Made by a program: the position numbers and the translations under genes
NCBI RefSeq assembly: GCF_003001955.1
Contig: NZ_PVNH01000006.1
Span: forward strand, 1-64,000
Length of the DNA stretch: 64,000 nucleotides
Reading direction: 5' to 3'
Source of the DNA: Prauserella shujinwangii
Lineage (GTDB): Bacteria > Actinomycetota > Actinomycetes > Mycobacteriales > Pseudonocardiaceae
Notes under the pieces: generated by a model
Database searches by the model: none
What the model was told of the DNA's origin: nothing
What the model saw: the letters and a program-made list of their open reading frames with translations, nothing else
Part shown: piece after piece, positions 1 to 9,197 of the stretch
Numbering within the stretch: the stretch's first letter is position 1
Layout: each line of letters opens with the position of its first letter

Positions 1-102
1 CGCCAACCCACGGGCGGCAACGACACTACGAGCCAGATCACCAACGGCCAGGATCCCAACCACCGCAACAGCGGCAACATCACCCTGACACTGAGCCGAA
101 CA

Positions 103-906
103 CTAGGCACGGCGGGGGTGCGCGTCTTGGAGGAACGCGAACAGCTCCCGCGGCGTGACACCGGCCAGCGCCCGCGTCTCCCGGCAGAAGTGGGACTGGT
201 CCGCGAAACCGTGGCCGGGCCCCGCCGCCGTGGCGCGCGGCCCAGCCATCGCGACCGCGGCGCGCTGGAAGCGGGCGATGCGGGCCACGGTCTTCGGCGT
301 GAGCCCGACCTGGCGGCGGAAGCCGAGCTGCAGGTACCGCCGGCTCACGCCGAACTCGGCGGCCAGCGCGCCGATCGTGACCGGCGCGGGCCCGGTCTGC
401 AGCCGCCACCACGCCCGGGTGATCACCGGCTCCGGGTCGGCTTCCCCGGCCGAGGCGAGCCGCGCGGCGAACCACCGGTCCAGCACCGCGAACCGGCCCG
501 CCCAGTCCGGCACCTCCGCGAGCCGCCGGGCCAGCCGCCCCGCCCACGGCCCGAGCACGTCGTCGAGCGGCACGATCCGGTCGGCCAGCTCGTTCTGCCG
601 CACGCCGAGCAGGGCGCGCACCCCGGCCGGGGTCACCCCGACGGAGATCCCGTCGCGCCAGCCCGGCCCCTGGTACCGCAGGCCGGTGGCGCGCGGGCCG
701 GTCACCAGCGGCGGCGCCCCGGTCCAGTCGACGATCAGCGTGGCGACGTTGAACGGGAGGATCCGCCGCAGCAGCGCCCCCTCCGGAGTGGCGCGGAACC
801 CGGAGTAGCCGGCCACATAGGGCCGCAACGGCTCGGCCACCGTCCCCGGCACCACCTGCAGGCACCCACTGGCCACCGCGGACACCGAGTGAATTTGCGC
901 CAGCAC
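103..906 (-). CDS. AraC family transcriptional regulator
   Basis: A 267-residue regulator. The first ~165 residues form a sensor-like domain of the kind found in DUF6597/AraC proteins. The C-terminal ~100 residues carry the two helix-turn-helix motifs: the first around VTIGALAAEFGVSRRYLQ, the second ending GFADQSHFCRE, the usual conserved phenylalanine/serine/histidine-phenylalanine stretch. The start is a GTG with no clear Shine-Dalgarno; later in-frame GTG codons within the next 12 codons are possible starts. It lies 65 bases downstream of the PucR gene on the same strand, so it could be read through from the large operon, but its own promoter is equally possible. No ligand can be inferred. 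Confidence 0.85.
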   Translation of the reverse strand: MLAQIHSVSAVASGCLQVVPGTVAEPLRPYVAGYSGFRATPEGALLRRILPFNVATLIVDWTGAPPLVTGPRATGLRYQGPGWRDGISVGVTPAGVRALLGVRQNELADRIVPLDDVLGPWAGRLARRLAEVPDWAGRFAVLDRWFAARLASAGEADPEPVITRAWWRLQTGPAPVTIGALAAEFGVSRRYLQLGFRRQVGLTPKTVARIARFQRAAVAMAGPRATAAGPGHGFADQSHFCRETRALAGVTPRELFAFLQDAHPRRA

Positions 907-971
907 CGCACCATCATGCCCTGCCCCGCGCCCGGCGGGCGACGAGCGCGGAGCGGCCCCGCGGGACCGGC

Positions 972-2630
972 CTACTCGCCGGAAACGTCGGGCAGGGCCT
1001 CGGGTGGCAGCACCCGCAGCTGCAGCATCGCGGCGAACCGCTGCTCCGGGTCGGCGAGATCGATCCTCCCGACCTCCCCGACCCGGCGAAGCCGGTAGCG
1101 CAACGTGTTCGGGTGCAGGAACAGGGATTCCGCGGCGACGGTGACGTCCCCGAACGAGTCCAGCCAGACGCGCAACGTGCCGAGCAGGTTGCCGCCGTGC
1201 CTGCGGTCGTAGTCGATCAGGCGGGCCACCGCACCCGTGGGGGCGTCGCCGCGGGCGCGCGCGATGTCCCGCAGCTCCATGACGAGCGCCTCGCCCTGGA
1301 GTTCGTCCAGGACCCCGATCGTGCGGCCTCCCCTGCCCTCGCGCAGCACCCTGAGCACCCGGTCCACCGTGGTCCTGCTTCCGGCCAGGTCCCGCACGTC
1401 GAGCGCGACCGGTCCGACGGCGGCGAGCGTCGGGAGCCGCCTGCCCACCCGGTCGACGAACTCCTGCACGATCCGCAGGGCGTGCGACTCCGCGTCCTCG
1501 GCGGCGCCCGCGAGCGGGAGCAGGCCGTAGGTGACGTCGCCGATGGCGGCGGCGGCCGAGCGCGGATGCACCGCGCCCAGGTGCAGCGCGAACGCACCGG
1601 TGAGCCGTTCCCGGTCCTGCGCGGTCTCCGACGGCGCGTGCCGGCCGGACGGGGCGCGCTCGTCGAGGGCGACGCCGAGCACCTGCAGCGGCTGCCCGGC
1701 CAGGCCCAGCCGCCCCAGTGCCTCACCGGCCCCTTCGTCGCCCTCCAGCGCGGTGCGCAACAGGTCCGCCCGCAGCCGGTGCTGCACGTCCGCACCCGCG
1801 CGGACCCGGAGCATGTGCAGGGCGACCAGCTGCGCCGACTCCCGCAGGGCGACCATGCGGTCCTCGCTCAGCGGCCCGGTCACCGCGGCCCAGACGGAGC
1901 CGAGCACCTCGTCTCCCGCGCGGACGGCGACGGCGACCCTGGGCAGCGTCAGCCCCTCGTCGGCGTGCAGCACGGAGTCCACGTACACGGGCATCTCACT
2001 GCGCAGCAGGTCCCGGAAGACCCCGCGCTCGCGCAGCACCCGCGCGTACCGCTCCGGGACCTGCCGCCCCAGGATCGTCTCGACCCGCGACGCGTCGGCC
2101 TCGTCCTGGCGACCGGAGAACGCCAGCACCCGCGAGTTGCGGTCCTCGATGGTGACCGGGGCGTCGAGCAGGGACGCGATCGCGTTGGCGACGGCGAACA
2201 GGTCACCGGACGGCAACCCGCCCAGCGACTCCGCCTCCTCGAAACCCACGTCGCCCTCGGCCAGCAGCGAGCGCAGCATCTCCCCGAGATGCCCCCACGG
2301 CGCGCCACGGCTCAGCCCGAGGAGCGCCACCCCCGACCGCTCGGCCGCCGACCGCACCTCGTCGGTCAGCGGCACGGGAGCCCGGAGCACCAGTCCGGCC
2401 GCGTCCTGCTCCCCCAGCTCGCGCAGCAAGCCCGTCACCCGCTCCGGGGACTCCACGCCGACGCCGAGCACCAGCGCGTGGCGGGGCAGCACCGGCGCGT
2501 CGAGCGGGTCGTAGATCACCACCCCGCCGATGTCCCGGACCCGGGCGGGATCGCCGTGCGCGAGGTCGAGCAGGGTCGTGCCGAGATCGTCGAGGACTCG
2601 GGCGAGGCTCGCCCGCGGCCGCACGTTCAT
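972..2630 (-). CDS. PucR family transcriptional regulator
   Basis: A 552-residue regulator with the PucR/CdaR layout: a variable N-terminal part, a middle GGDEF-related region, and a C-terminal helix-turn-helix (LFLHPNTLRYRLRRVGEV near residues 515-535). The chosen ATG is preceded by GGAAGG at a good distance; the open frame extends 32 codons further upstream, but those codons lack a ribosome binding site. Family members known to control amino-acid use include AdeR (alanine dehydrogenase) and PutR (proline catabolism). It is the last gene of the D-peptide operon, 111 bases after the racemase, so it is the best candidate for the operon's own regulator. That role is inferred from position only. 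Confidence 0.88.
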   Translation of the reverse strand: MNVRPRASLARVLDDLGTTLLDLAHGDPARVRDIGGVVIYDPLDAPVLPRHALVLGVGVESPERVTGLLRELGEQDAAGLVLRAPVPLTDEVRSAAERSGVALLGLSRGAPWGHLGEMLRSLLAEGDVGFEEAESLGGLPSGDLFAVANAIASLLDAPVTIEDRNSRVLAFSGRQDEADASRVETILGRQVPERYARVLRERGVFRDLLRSEMPVYVDSVLHADEGLTLPRVAVAVRAGDEVLGSVWAAVTGPLSEDRMVALRESAQLVALHMLRVRAGADVQHRLRADLLRTALEGDEGAGEALGRLGLAGQPLQVLGVALDERAPSGRHAPSETAQDRERLTGAFALHLGAVHPRSAAAAIGDVTYGLLPLAGAAEDAESHALRIVQEFVDRVGRRLPTLAAVGPVALDVRDLAGSRTTVDRVLRVLREGRGGRTIGVLDELQGEALVMELRDIARARGDAPTGAVARLIDYDRRHGGNLLGTLRVWLDSFGDVTVAAESLFLHPNTLRYRLRRVGEVGRIDLADPEQRFAAMLQLRVLPPEALPDVSGE

Positions 2631-2741
2631 GGCCTGGGACACCTTCCGACCGTAGACGGCGCAGGCACGGAGCCTAGTCGTCAGATCAAACGAAATCGAG
2701 GTCCTCATTTCGTGCGGATCCACCAACGCGGTCCGACGGGG

Positions 2742-3848
2742 TCAGAGGTCGAGCCACTCGCTCGCGGTCGTGACGGCCTCGAGCCGCTCGGGCACCGGTG
2801 TCACCCCCAGCCCCGCGCCGGCCGGCACCGCGAGATGCCCCTCGTCGAGCACGAACGGTTCGGTGACGTCGGTGGCGTAGTAGCGACCGGACGCCGAGGT
2901 GTCCCCCGGCAACGTGAACCCGGGCAGCGCGGCGAGCGCGACGTTCGCCGCGCGCCCCAGGCCCGTCTCCAGCATGCCGCCGCACCACACCGGCACGCCG
3001 TGCGCCGCGCAGACGTCGTGGATGCGCCGGGCCTCCAGGTAACCGCCGACCCGGCCCGGTTTGATGTTGACCACCTGGGTGGCTCCCAGCCGGATGGCGG
3101 CGGCGGCGTCCCGGGCGGACCCGATCGACTCGTCCAGGCAGACCGGCGTCCGGATCAGCCGGGCCAGGTCGGCGTGCCCGAGCAGGTCCTCCTCGTCGAA
3201 CGGCTGCTCGATGAGCAGCAGGTCGAACGCGTCGAGCCGGGCCAGGTGCCGGGCGTCCCCGGGCCGGTACGCGGTGTTCGCGTCGACCTGCAGCAACAGG
3301 TCGTCGCCGAACCGTTCCCGGACGGCGCGCACCGGCTCGACATCCCAGCCGGGCTCGATCTTCAGCTTGATCCGCACGTAGCCCTGGTCGAGGAAGGCCC
3401 CGACGGCGTCGAGCAGTTCGGGAACGCTGTCCATGATCCCCACCGAGACCCCGCACGGCACCCGATCGTGGACCGCGCCGAGCTCGCGCCCGAACGAGCG
3501 GCCCTCCGCGCGCAGCTCCGCGTCGAGCACCGCCATCTCGAGCGCCGCCTTCGCCATGCGGTGCCCCTTGACCGCCGACAGGGCAGGCGCCACGGCGCCG
3601 GCGTCCGGGACGTCGGAGGCCACCAGGGCCGGGACGAGGTGGCCGCGCAGCACGTCGGCGGCCCCGTCGACGTACTCCGCGGAGTAGAGCGGGCTCGCCA
3701 TCGCCACGCACTCGCCCCAGCCCTCGGCCTCCTCGGTGCGGACACGCACCAGCAGGATGTCCCGGGTGTGCTGCGTACCGAACGACGTCCGGAACGGCGC
3801 GACGAGCGGCATCGCGATGCGCCGCAGCTCGACAGCGGTCAGCTTCAC
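2742..3848 (-). CDS. N-succinylamino acid racemase / o-succinylbenzoate synthase
   Basis: Enolase-superfamily enzyme of 368 residues, the length I recall for the Amycolatopsis N-acylamino acid racemase. All active-site residues are present: K161 and K163 (RIKLK), metal ligands D189, E214 and D239, and the opposite base K263 (NIKPG). The family racemises N-acylamino acids, preferring N-succinyl derivatives, and many members also make o-succinylbenzoate for menaquinone. Here the neighbours are a GNAT transferase and an M20 deacylase rather than men genes, which favours the racemase role. The GTG start follows GAGGAGG and overlaps the stop of the upstream gene as GTGA; a longer reading upstream shows non-coding composition. 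Cytoplasmic. Confidence 0.93.
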   Translation of the reverse strand: MKLTAVELRRIAMPLVAPFRTSFGTQHTRDILLVRVRTEEAEGWGECVAMASPLYSAEYVDGAADVLRGHLVPALVASDVPDAGAVAPALSAVKGHRMAKAALEMAVLDAELRAEGRSFGRELGAVHDRVPCGVSVGIMDSVPELLDAVGAFLDQGYVRIKLKIEPGWDVEPVRAVRERFGDDLLLQVDANTAYRPGDARHLARLDAFDLLLIEQPFDEEDLLGHADLARLIRTPVCLDESIGSARDAAAAIRLGATQVVNIKPGRVGGYLEARRIHDVCAAHGVPVWCGGMLETGLGRAANVALAALPGFTLPGDTSASGRYYATDVTEPFVLDEGHLAVPAGAGLGVTPVPERLEAVTTASEWLDL

Positions 3849-4771
3849 GGTGTCCTCCTCACGACGTACCAGCCCGCGCGGTCGAACCCGACGACACGGC
3901 CGCCGTCGTCGGCGAGCGTCATCAGCGCCTCGCGGACGGTGATCCGCCACTCGTGGGCCAGCCCCGGATCGGTCACGCGCATCCGCTCGATGTCCCTCGG
4001 GACCGCGACCAGGGACGTGCGCCCGTCGAGCCGCCCCGGCCGGGGACGCTCACCGCTCGTGCGGTCGAGCGCCACCACGGCACCGGCCGCCAGCTCACCG
4101 GCCGCGTCCAGGTTCACGTGGGTGCCCGCGCACGCGCGGTGGACCTCCGCGTCGTCCAGCCTCCACCGCATGAGCAGGCGGTCGGTGTCGTCGTGCCCGT
4201 TGATGCTGTCGGCCATGGCGCCGTAGAAGTTCGGCAGGTACTCGACCGGCCTGGCCGCCAGCTTGACGAGGTTGAAGTAGGCGTTGCGGCTGACCAGCGG
4301 GTCGAACGTCCAGGCGATGTCGGACACCCCGCGGCGCAGGGCCCAGGCCCGCTGGTGGAGCTTGAGCGCGAAGCCGATGCTGCGCCCGGCGGCGAGGCCG
4401 GAGACCCCGGCGATATGGCTGTGCAGCGCGTCGTCGTCCGGAGCGTGGAAGAACCCCACGCAGGCCCCGACCAGCCGCCCGTCCTCGAAGGCGCCACTGA
4501 CGTAGTTGCCCGCCTTGGTGAAGGCACGCAGCAGCTCCAGGGTGACCGGCGGGTTCCCGGCCCGCCCCCAGATCTCGGAGAGGAGCCCGACCACGGCGTC
4601 CAGCTCCTCCAGCCGGGTCAGCCTCCGCACGGCGACCCCGGCCGCCTGCGCGGCGCGGTCGGCGTCCCGCACCGCCCGCTCGGCTCCCGGCGCCGACGAA
4701 GCCGACGAGGCCGACGAGGCCGTGGCCGCGTTCCCGGCGGGCGTGCCGCTGAGCTGTTCGTGTGCCGTCAC
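3845..4771 (-). CDS. GNAT family acyltransferase, probable D-amino acid N-succinyltransferase
   Basis: A 308-residue protein of the GNAT type resembling the predicted acetyltransferases of COG3375. The N-terminal ~30 residues are Ala/Ser/Gly-rich (a run of SSA repeats) and probably disordered; the fold starts near residue 45 (VAVRRLTRLEELDAV). SIGFALKLHQRAW near residue 125 fits the CoA-binding turn and helix. Start GTG overlaps the M20 stop (GTGA) and the stop overlaps the racemase start (GTGA), so all three are translationally coupled. In Geobacillus kaustophilus a GNAT enzyme next to N-succinylamino acid racemase succinylates D-amino acids from succinyl-CoA; the same job is inferred here. 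Plain acetyl transfer is the alternative. Confidence 0.82.
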   Translation of the reverse strand: MTAHEQLSGTPAGNAATASSASSASSAPGAERAVRDADRAAQAAGVAVRRLTRLEELDAVVGLLSEIWGRAGNPPVTLELLRAFTKAGNYVSGAFEDGRLVGACVGFFHAPDDDALHSHIAGVSGLAAGRSIGFALKLHQRAWALRRGVSDIAWTFDPLVSRNAYFNLVKLAARPVEYLPNFYGAMADSINGHDDTDRLLMRWRLDDAEVHRACAGTHVNLDAAGELAAGAVVALDRTSGERPRPGRLDGRTSLVAVPRDIERMRVTDPGLAHEWRITVREALMTLADDGGRVVGFDRAGWYVVRRTP

Positions 4772-5895
4772 GGCAGGGCACCACCAGACACGGCCGGCTC
4801 GCCGGCCGGAGCCAGCAGGTCCTGGAGCAGCGCGCGCAGCAGCCGCGTGCGGCCGGGCAGGTGGTCGATCAGGACGTGCTCGTGGTCGGCGTGCGCGCCC
4901 CCGCCCACCGCACCGAGCCCGTCGAGGGTCGGCGTACCGACCCCGGCCGTGAAGTTGCCGTCCGACGCGCCGCCCACGGCGACCGCACCCGGGTCCCCGA
5001 GCCCCAGCCGCGCCGAGAGCAGGCGCAGCCGCTCCAGCAACGCGGCCGAGGAGCTCGCCTCCAGGGGCGGGCGGTTCGGTCCGCCGGTGACCTCGACGTC
5101 CGCGCCGGGAAGGACGGGAACCAGGGCCCGCATCGCCCGGTCCACCCTGGCCTGCTCCGCGGCGGTGCGCACCCGCACGTCGACCGTGCACGTCCCGTGG
5201 GCGGGCACGGTGTTGGTGGTGGTCCCGGCGCTCGCCCGGGTCGGGGTCACCGTGGTCCCGGCGGCGGGATCGGCGATCGCGCTCACCGCGAGAGCCTGGT
5301 GTGCCAGCTCCAGGGTGGCGTTCACGCCGCGTTCCGGCTCCAGGCCCGCGTGCGCCGCCCGGCCGGTGACCCGGATCTCGTACAGCGAGACCCCCTTGCG
5401 CTCCGTCTTCAGCGCACCGCCCTCGGCGGACGCCTCGAGCACGAGCGCCGCCGCGGCACCGCGGGCCTCGCGCTCGACGAGCTCCCGGGAGGAGGGAGAG
5501 CCGAGCTCCTCGTCACCCGTGACGAGCACGGTCACCCCGGCCAGCCCCGCCGCGGCGTGGAACGCCATGGCCAGACCCGACTTCATGTCGAAGCAGCCGG
5601 GGCCCCGCAGCACCCCGCCCTCCACTGTGCACGGACGGGTCCGGAGGGACCCCAGCGGCCACACCGTGTCGTGGTGGCCCAGCAGCAGCACGCGGGCGGG
5701 CCCGCCGCCGGTGCGCCAGCGCAGGTGGGTGTGGCCGTCGAGCACGATGCGCTCGGGCTCGGCGCCCAGGTGCCCGGCCCCGACCCGGGCGACCACCTCC
5801 GCCGAACGCGCCACGGCCGTCAGGTCCGCCGACGGTGACTCGCACTCCACCATCGCCCGGATGTCCTCCAGCAGGTCGGTCATGCCCGGTTCCAT
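4768..5895 (-). CDS. M20 family metallopeptidase, probable N-succinyl-L-amino acid desuccinylase
   Basis: A 375-residue zinc peptidase/deacylase. Visible M20 residues: H75 and D77 in LLLGHHDTVWP, bridging D103 in CFDMKSG, catalytic E129 and ligand E130 in TGDEELGS, E154, and a C-terminal histidine in GGGAHADHEH. A dimerisation insert with the usual RAAHAG near residue 185 is present. The ATG overlaps the preceding stop by one base (TGATG). M20 members of this size include carboxypeptidase G2-like and N-acyl-L-amino acid amidohydrolases. Between a GNAT transferase and an N-succinyl racemase, the simplest role is release of the L-amino acid from its N-acyl form, which makes the racemisation irreversible. 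A peptidase role is not excluded. Confidence 0.88.
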   Translation of the reverse strand: MEPGMTDLLEDIRAMVECESPSADLTAVARSAEVVARVGAGHLGAEPERIVLDGHTHLRWRTGGGPARVLLLGHHDTVWPLGSLRTRPCTVEGGVLRGPGCFDMKSGLAMAFHAAAGLAGVTVLVTGDEELGSPSSRELVEREARGAAAALVLEASAEGGALKTERKGVSLYEIRVTGRAAHAGLEPERGVNATLELAHQALAVSAIADPAAGTTVTPTRASAGTTTNTVPAHGTCTVDVRVRTAAEQARVDRAMRALVPVLPGADVEVTGGPNRPPLEASSSAALLERLRLLSARLGLGDPGAVAVGGASDGNFTAGVGTPTLDGLGAVGGGAHADHEHVLIDHLPGRTRLLRALLQDLLAPAGEPAVSGGALP

Positions 5896-8800
5896 CAGCG
5901 CACCTTCGGGGTGGCGCGCACGCCGAAGTGCAAGTACCGCTCGCCGCCGGAGAGCTCGTAGAAGGTGACCGGCGTCCAGGTCTGCCCGTCGCCCGGCCGG
6001 ACCGCGAACACGCCGGGCGCGACCGGGGTCATCGGGTACTCCTCGACCGGATCGGGGACGAGCTCGGCCAGCGGGCCGGTGATCACCGTCCGCAGCACGG
6101 GACCGCCGGGGGTGTCCTCGACCTCCTGCCGCACCGACGCCCGTTCGTAGGTGCCGACGTGGGGCGTCACGTCCACCGGCACCGGCTCGGCGGGCGGCGC
6201 GAACGGGGCGGGCATGTCCGCCCCGGCGAGCTCGGCGAAGATCTCCCGGTACAGCTCCTCGTACAGGTCGCGCGTGCGGCCGCCGTTGGTGAGCAGCGCG
6301 ACCGCCAGCCCCTGCTCCGGAAGCAGCCGCAGGAAGGCCGCCTGACCGAGCGTGTTGCCGTCGTGCCCGATCAGCCGGTGCTCGCCCCACCCGAAGCGGA
6401 TCCAGCCCAGCCCCCACGAGTCACCGAGGCTGAGCTTGACGGGTAGCTCCGCCTGCATCGCCGCCATGGCGTCGACGCTCCGCTCGCTCAGCACGCGGGT
6501 CCCGTCGGCGGCCACCCCGCCGGTCAGGTGCATCCGCGCGAACGCGAGCACGTCGGCGACCGCGGAGGTCACCAGGCCGGCGGGCCCGATCGACCGGGGC
6601 AGGGTCCACGCGGCGGCCGGGACGGTCCGCCCGTCCCGTTCGTCGTGGCCGACGGCGGCACCGAACAGCAACGCGTCCTCGGGCAGCGTCACCGTGTGCG
6701 CCAGCCCCAGCGGCGAGAACAGGCGGTCCCGCAGCGCCTCGTCCCACGTGGTGCCGGTGACCTTCTCGATCATCCGGCCCACCAGGGAGAAACCCGAGTT
6801 GCAGTAGGACCAGGTGGCGCCGAGCGGGTGGTTCTGCTCCGCCTCGCCCAGTCCGGCGACGTACTTCTCGAGGCAGTCGTCGCCCCGTCCGGTGTCGGTG
6901 AAGATGTCGCCGTCGATCCCGCTGGTGTGGGTGAGCAGGTGGCGCAGGGTCACCGACTTGGTGACGTCGGGATCGGCGAGCCTGAGCTCCGGCAGCACCT
7001 CGGCGACCGGGGTGTCCAGCTGGAGCAGTCCCTCGTCCACCAGCGCCATCGCCACGGTCGCCGTCCAGACCTTGGTGATCGAACCGATCTGGAACAGCGA
7101 GTCGGCCCGCACCGGAGCGCCGGTGCGGACGTTGAGCACGCCGTGGGTGGCGCACCACACCTCGTCGCCGCGTTCCGCGCCGGGGTCCAGCCGCAGGATG
7201 CCGAGCTGGGCGCCGGGAACGCCGTGGCGCTCGGCCAGCTCGGCCAGGCGCCGTTCCCAGTGCCCGAGGTCCACCGGGGGGCGACCGTCCTGCCGGGTGT
7301 GCCGCTCGACCCAGTCGAGGACGCGCCGGTTGTAGTCGAGGCGGTGTGCGGGGCGGCCGGTCAGGACGAAGACGTGCGACGCGCCAGGGTAGACCACGAG
7401 CCGGGTCGGCACCCCCTGCTCGCGCAGGGCGCTGTGCCACTGCTGCGCCTGGCCGAGCGGGCAGGTCAGGTCGGCCTGCCCGTGCAGCACCAGGGTGGGG
7501 GTGCGGACGTTGCCGACGTGCGTCAGCGGCGACATCGCGGCGAACTGCTCCGGCCGCTGCCACGGCGCGCCGCCCAGTTCGAAGGCGTTCAGCAACGGGG
7601 CGTCGTCGCTGGTGCCGCTCATGCTCACCAGGTCGCTGACGGGCCCGCCCGCGACCGCCGCGGCGAACCGGTCGTCGTGCCCGGTGAGCCAGCACGTCAT
7701 GAACCCGCCGTAGCTGTAGCCGGTGACGGCGAGCCGGTCCGGGTCGGCGAGTCCCTCGGCGACGAGCTGGTCCAGCGGCTCCAGGAAGTCGGCCGCGTCG
7801 GCGACGCCCCACGCGCCGTGCACGCCGCGGTAGAAGCGCTCGCCGTAGCCGTCGCTTCCCCTCGGGTTGACCAGCAGCACCGCCCAGCCGCGCGCGACCA
7901 GCTCCTGGTGGTACAGGTGCACCTCGTCGGCGGCGCCGTTCCACGCGTTGTGCGGGCCGCCGTGCACGTCCAGCAGGACCGGGCGCGCGCCGCTCCGGCC
8001 GGGGTCGTGCACCAGCCAGGCCTGCACCTCGGTGCCGTCGCTGATCCGGAAGGTCCGCTCCTCCCGCGGGTACAGCAGCACGTCGTCGAGCGCGGCGCCG
8101 TGCGAGGTCAGCACCCGTTCCCGGCCCGAGGCCAGGTCGATCACGACGATCTCGCCGTACGAGGACGGCGTGCGGAGTGCGACGGCCGCGCGGTCGGCCG
8201 CGACGGCAAGGCCGGAGACGACCCGCCCGGCGCCGTCGAGCACCGGGCGTGCCCCGGAGCCCTCGGTGCCGACCGACCAGAGGTGGGTGCACCCTCGGTC
8301 GCGCAGGCAGAACAGCACCCGGTCACCGGCCTGTGCGGGAGGGCCGCCAGGGTAGCCGGTGGCTCCGGGCAGCACGTTCCGGTCGAGGTGGCCGCTCAGG
8401 TCGGTGACCTCCCCGTCGGCGAGGCGGACCCGCAGCAGGCGCGCGTGGCCGGCGGGATCACCGAGCCAGCCGGTCACGAGCAGACCGGCCCCGTCGGGGG
8501 TCCACTCGACGGTCCCCGCGACCCCGTCGGCGAGCGCGACCTGGCGGGGCGCGGCGCCCGGCTGGTCGACCGCCAGCAGGAACACGGGGGTGCGGCAGGT
8601 GAGGTCGCTGTCGGCGCCGGAGCGCCGGGGGAAGGCCAGGGTGGTCCCGTCCGGGGACCATGCGGGCTCGCCCGCGCTGTCCGGGCCGTCGGTCAGCCGG
8701 CGCACCCGGCGCGAGGTGAGGTCGAGGACGTGCAGCTGGCTGCGCACGCCACCGTGCAGGCCCGCGCCGTCGGCCTGGTAGTCCAACCGGTCCAGCACGA

Positions 8801-9197
8801 GGGGAGCGTCCGTGCCGCCGGCCGGGCCGACCGGTGCCGTGAAGGCCAGCCGGCGACCGTCGGGGCTCCACCGGGGCGCGCCCGCGCCCGGCGGGCAGCC
8901 GGTCAGCAGCTCGACCTCGCCGCCGTCGGCGGGGACGACGGCGAGCCGGCCGTCCCGGACGAAGGCGAGGCGGCGGCCGTCGGGGGACCACGCGGGGGCC
9001 GTGTCCGCGGGCCCGAGGGTGAGCCGTCGCGGTGTTCCGCCGCCGGCCGCGACGAGCCACAGCTCGTCCACGTTGCGGTCCCGCTCCACGTCGAGCGTGC
9101 GCAGCACGTACGCCACCTGGGCGCCGTCGGCCGACAGCGCGGGCTGGGAGGGGACGGCGAGGCCGTTGAGGTCGTCGATCCGGGCGCGACGGGTCAT
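5895..9197 (-). CDS. S9 prolyl-oligopeptidase fused to S12 beta-lactamase-type hydrolase
   Basis: One 1100-residue reading frame holds two complete hydrolases. Residues ~1-380 are a beta-propeller with repeated WSPDG motifs (e.g. PAWSPDGRRLAF). Residues ~390-640 are the S9 alpha/beta hydrolase with Ser495 (GYSYGG), Asp576 (HGQAD) and His608 (GASHVF). Residues ~655-1100 are a serine hydrolase of family S12/class C beta-lactamase: Ser706-x-x-Lys709 (GSITK), Tyr798 (SYCNSG) and His945-Asp-Gly (GHDGN). The S12 part closely resembles the separate S12 protein that starts this operon. No signal peptide, so it should act on imported peptides in the cytoplasm: the S9 part as an aminopeptidase or oligopeptidase, the S12 part perhaps as a D-aminopeptidase or D-amidase. 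Start ATG overlaps the previous stop (ATGA). Confidence 0.92.
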   Translation of the reverse strand: MTRRARIDDLNGLAVPSQPALSADGAQVAYVLRTLDVERDRNVDELWLVAAGGGTPRRLTLGPADTAPAWSPDGRRLAFVRDGRLAVVPADGGEVELLTGCPPGAGAPRWSPDGRRLAFTAPVGPAGGTDAPLVLDRLDYQADGAGLHGGVRSQLHVLDLTSRRVRRLTDGPDSAGEPAWSPDGTTLAFPRRSGADSDLTCRTPVFLLAVDQPGAAPRQVALADGVAGTVEWTPDGAGLLVTGWLGDPAGHARLLRVRLADGEVTDLSGHLDRNVLPGATGYPGGPPAQAGDRVLFCLRDRGCTHLWSVGTEGSGARPVLDGAGRVVSGLAVAADRAAVALRTPSSYGEIVVIDLASGRERVLTSHGAALDDVLLYPREERTFRISDGTEVQAWLVHDPGRSGARPVLLDVHGGPHNAWNGAADEVHLYHQELVARGWAVLLVNPRGSDGYGERFYRGVHGAWGVADAADFLEPLDQLVAEGLADPDRLAVTGYSYGGFMTCWLTGHDDRFAAAVAGGPVSDLVSMSGTSDDAPLLNAFELGGAPWQRPEQFAAMSPLTHVGNVRTPTLVLHGQADLTCPLGQAQQWHSALREQGVPTRLVVYPGASHVFVLTGRPAHRLDYNRRVLDWVERHTRQDGRPPVDLGHWERRLAELAERHGVPGAQLGILRLDPGAERGDEVWCATHGVLNVRTGAPVRADSLFQIGSITKVWTATVAMALVDEGLLQLDTPVAEVLPELRLADPDVTKSVTLRHLLTHTSGIDGDIFTDTGRGDDCLEKYVAGLGEAEQNHPLGATWSYCNSGFSLVGRMIEKVTGTTWDEALRDRLFSPLGLAHTVTLPEDALLFGAAVGHDERDGRTVPAAAWTLPRSIGPAGLVTSAVADVLAFARMHLTGGVAADGTRVLSERSVDAMAAMQAELPVKLSLGDSWGLGWIRFGWGEHRLIGHDGNTLGQAAFLRLLPEQGLAVALLTNGGRTRDLYEELYREIFAELAGADMPAPFAPPAEPVPVDVTPHVGTYERASVRQEVEDTPGGPVLRTVITGPLAELVPDPVEEYPMTPVAPGVFAVRPGDGQTWTPVTFYELSGGERYLHFGVRATPKVR

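Noticed and set aside
1-102. Possible gene fragment at the left edge, minus-strand text rich in Val/Ala and lower in GC
   Set aside because: No frame has both a start with a ribosome binding site and a recognisable family; one frame has a stop just upstream. Too short to call.
118-1098. Long plus-strand open frame across the AraC and PucR genes
   Set aside because: It is the Arg/Pro/Gly-rich antisense shadow of two well-supported minus-strand genes. The same applies to the other very long opposite-strand frames (e.g. 1113-4226, 6528-9245, 9958-12972).
2742-3848. Calling the racemase menC (o-succinylbenzoate synthase) as its main role
   Set aside because: No other menaquinone gene is present, while a GNAT transferase and M20 deacylase are coupled to it; dual activity remains possible.
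4772-5191. N-terminal extension of the GNAT reading frame
   Set aside because: The extra codons overlap the M20 gene in another frame and have shadow-like composition; GTG 4771 couples neatly with the M20 stop.
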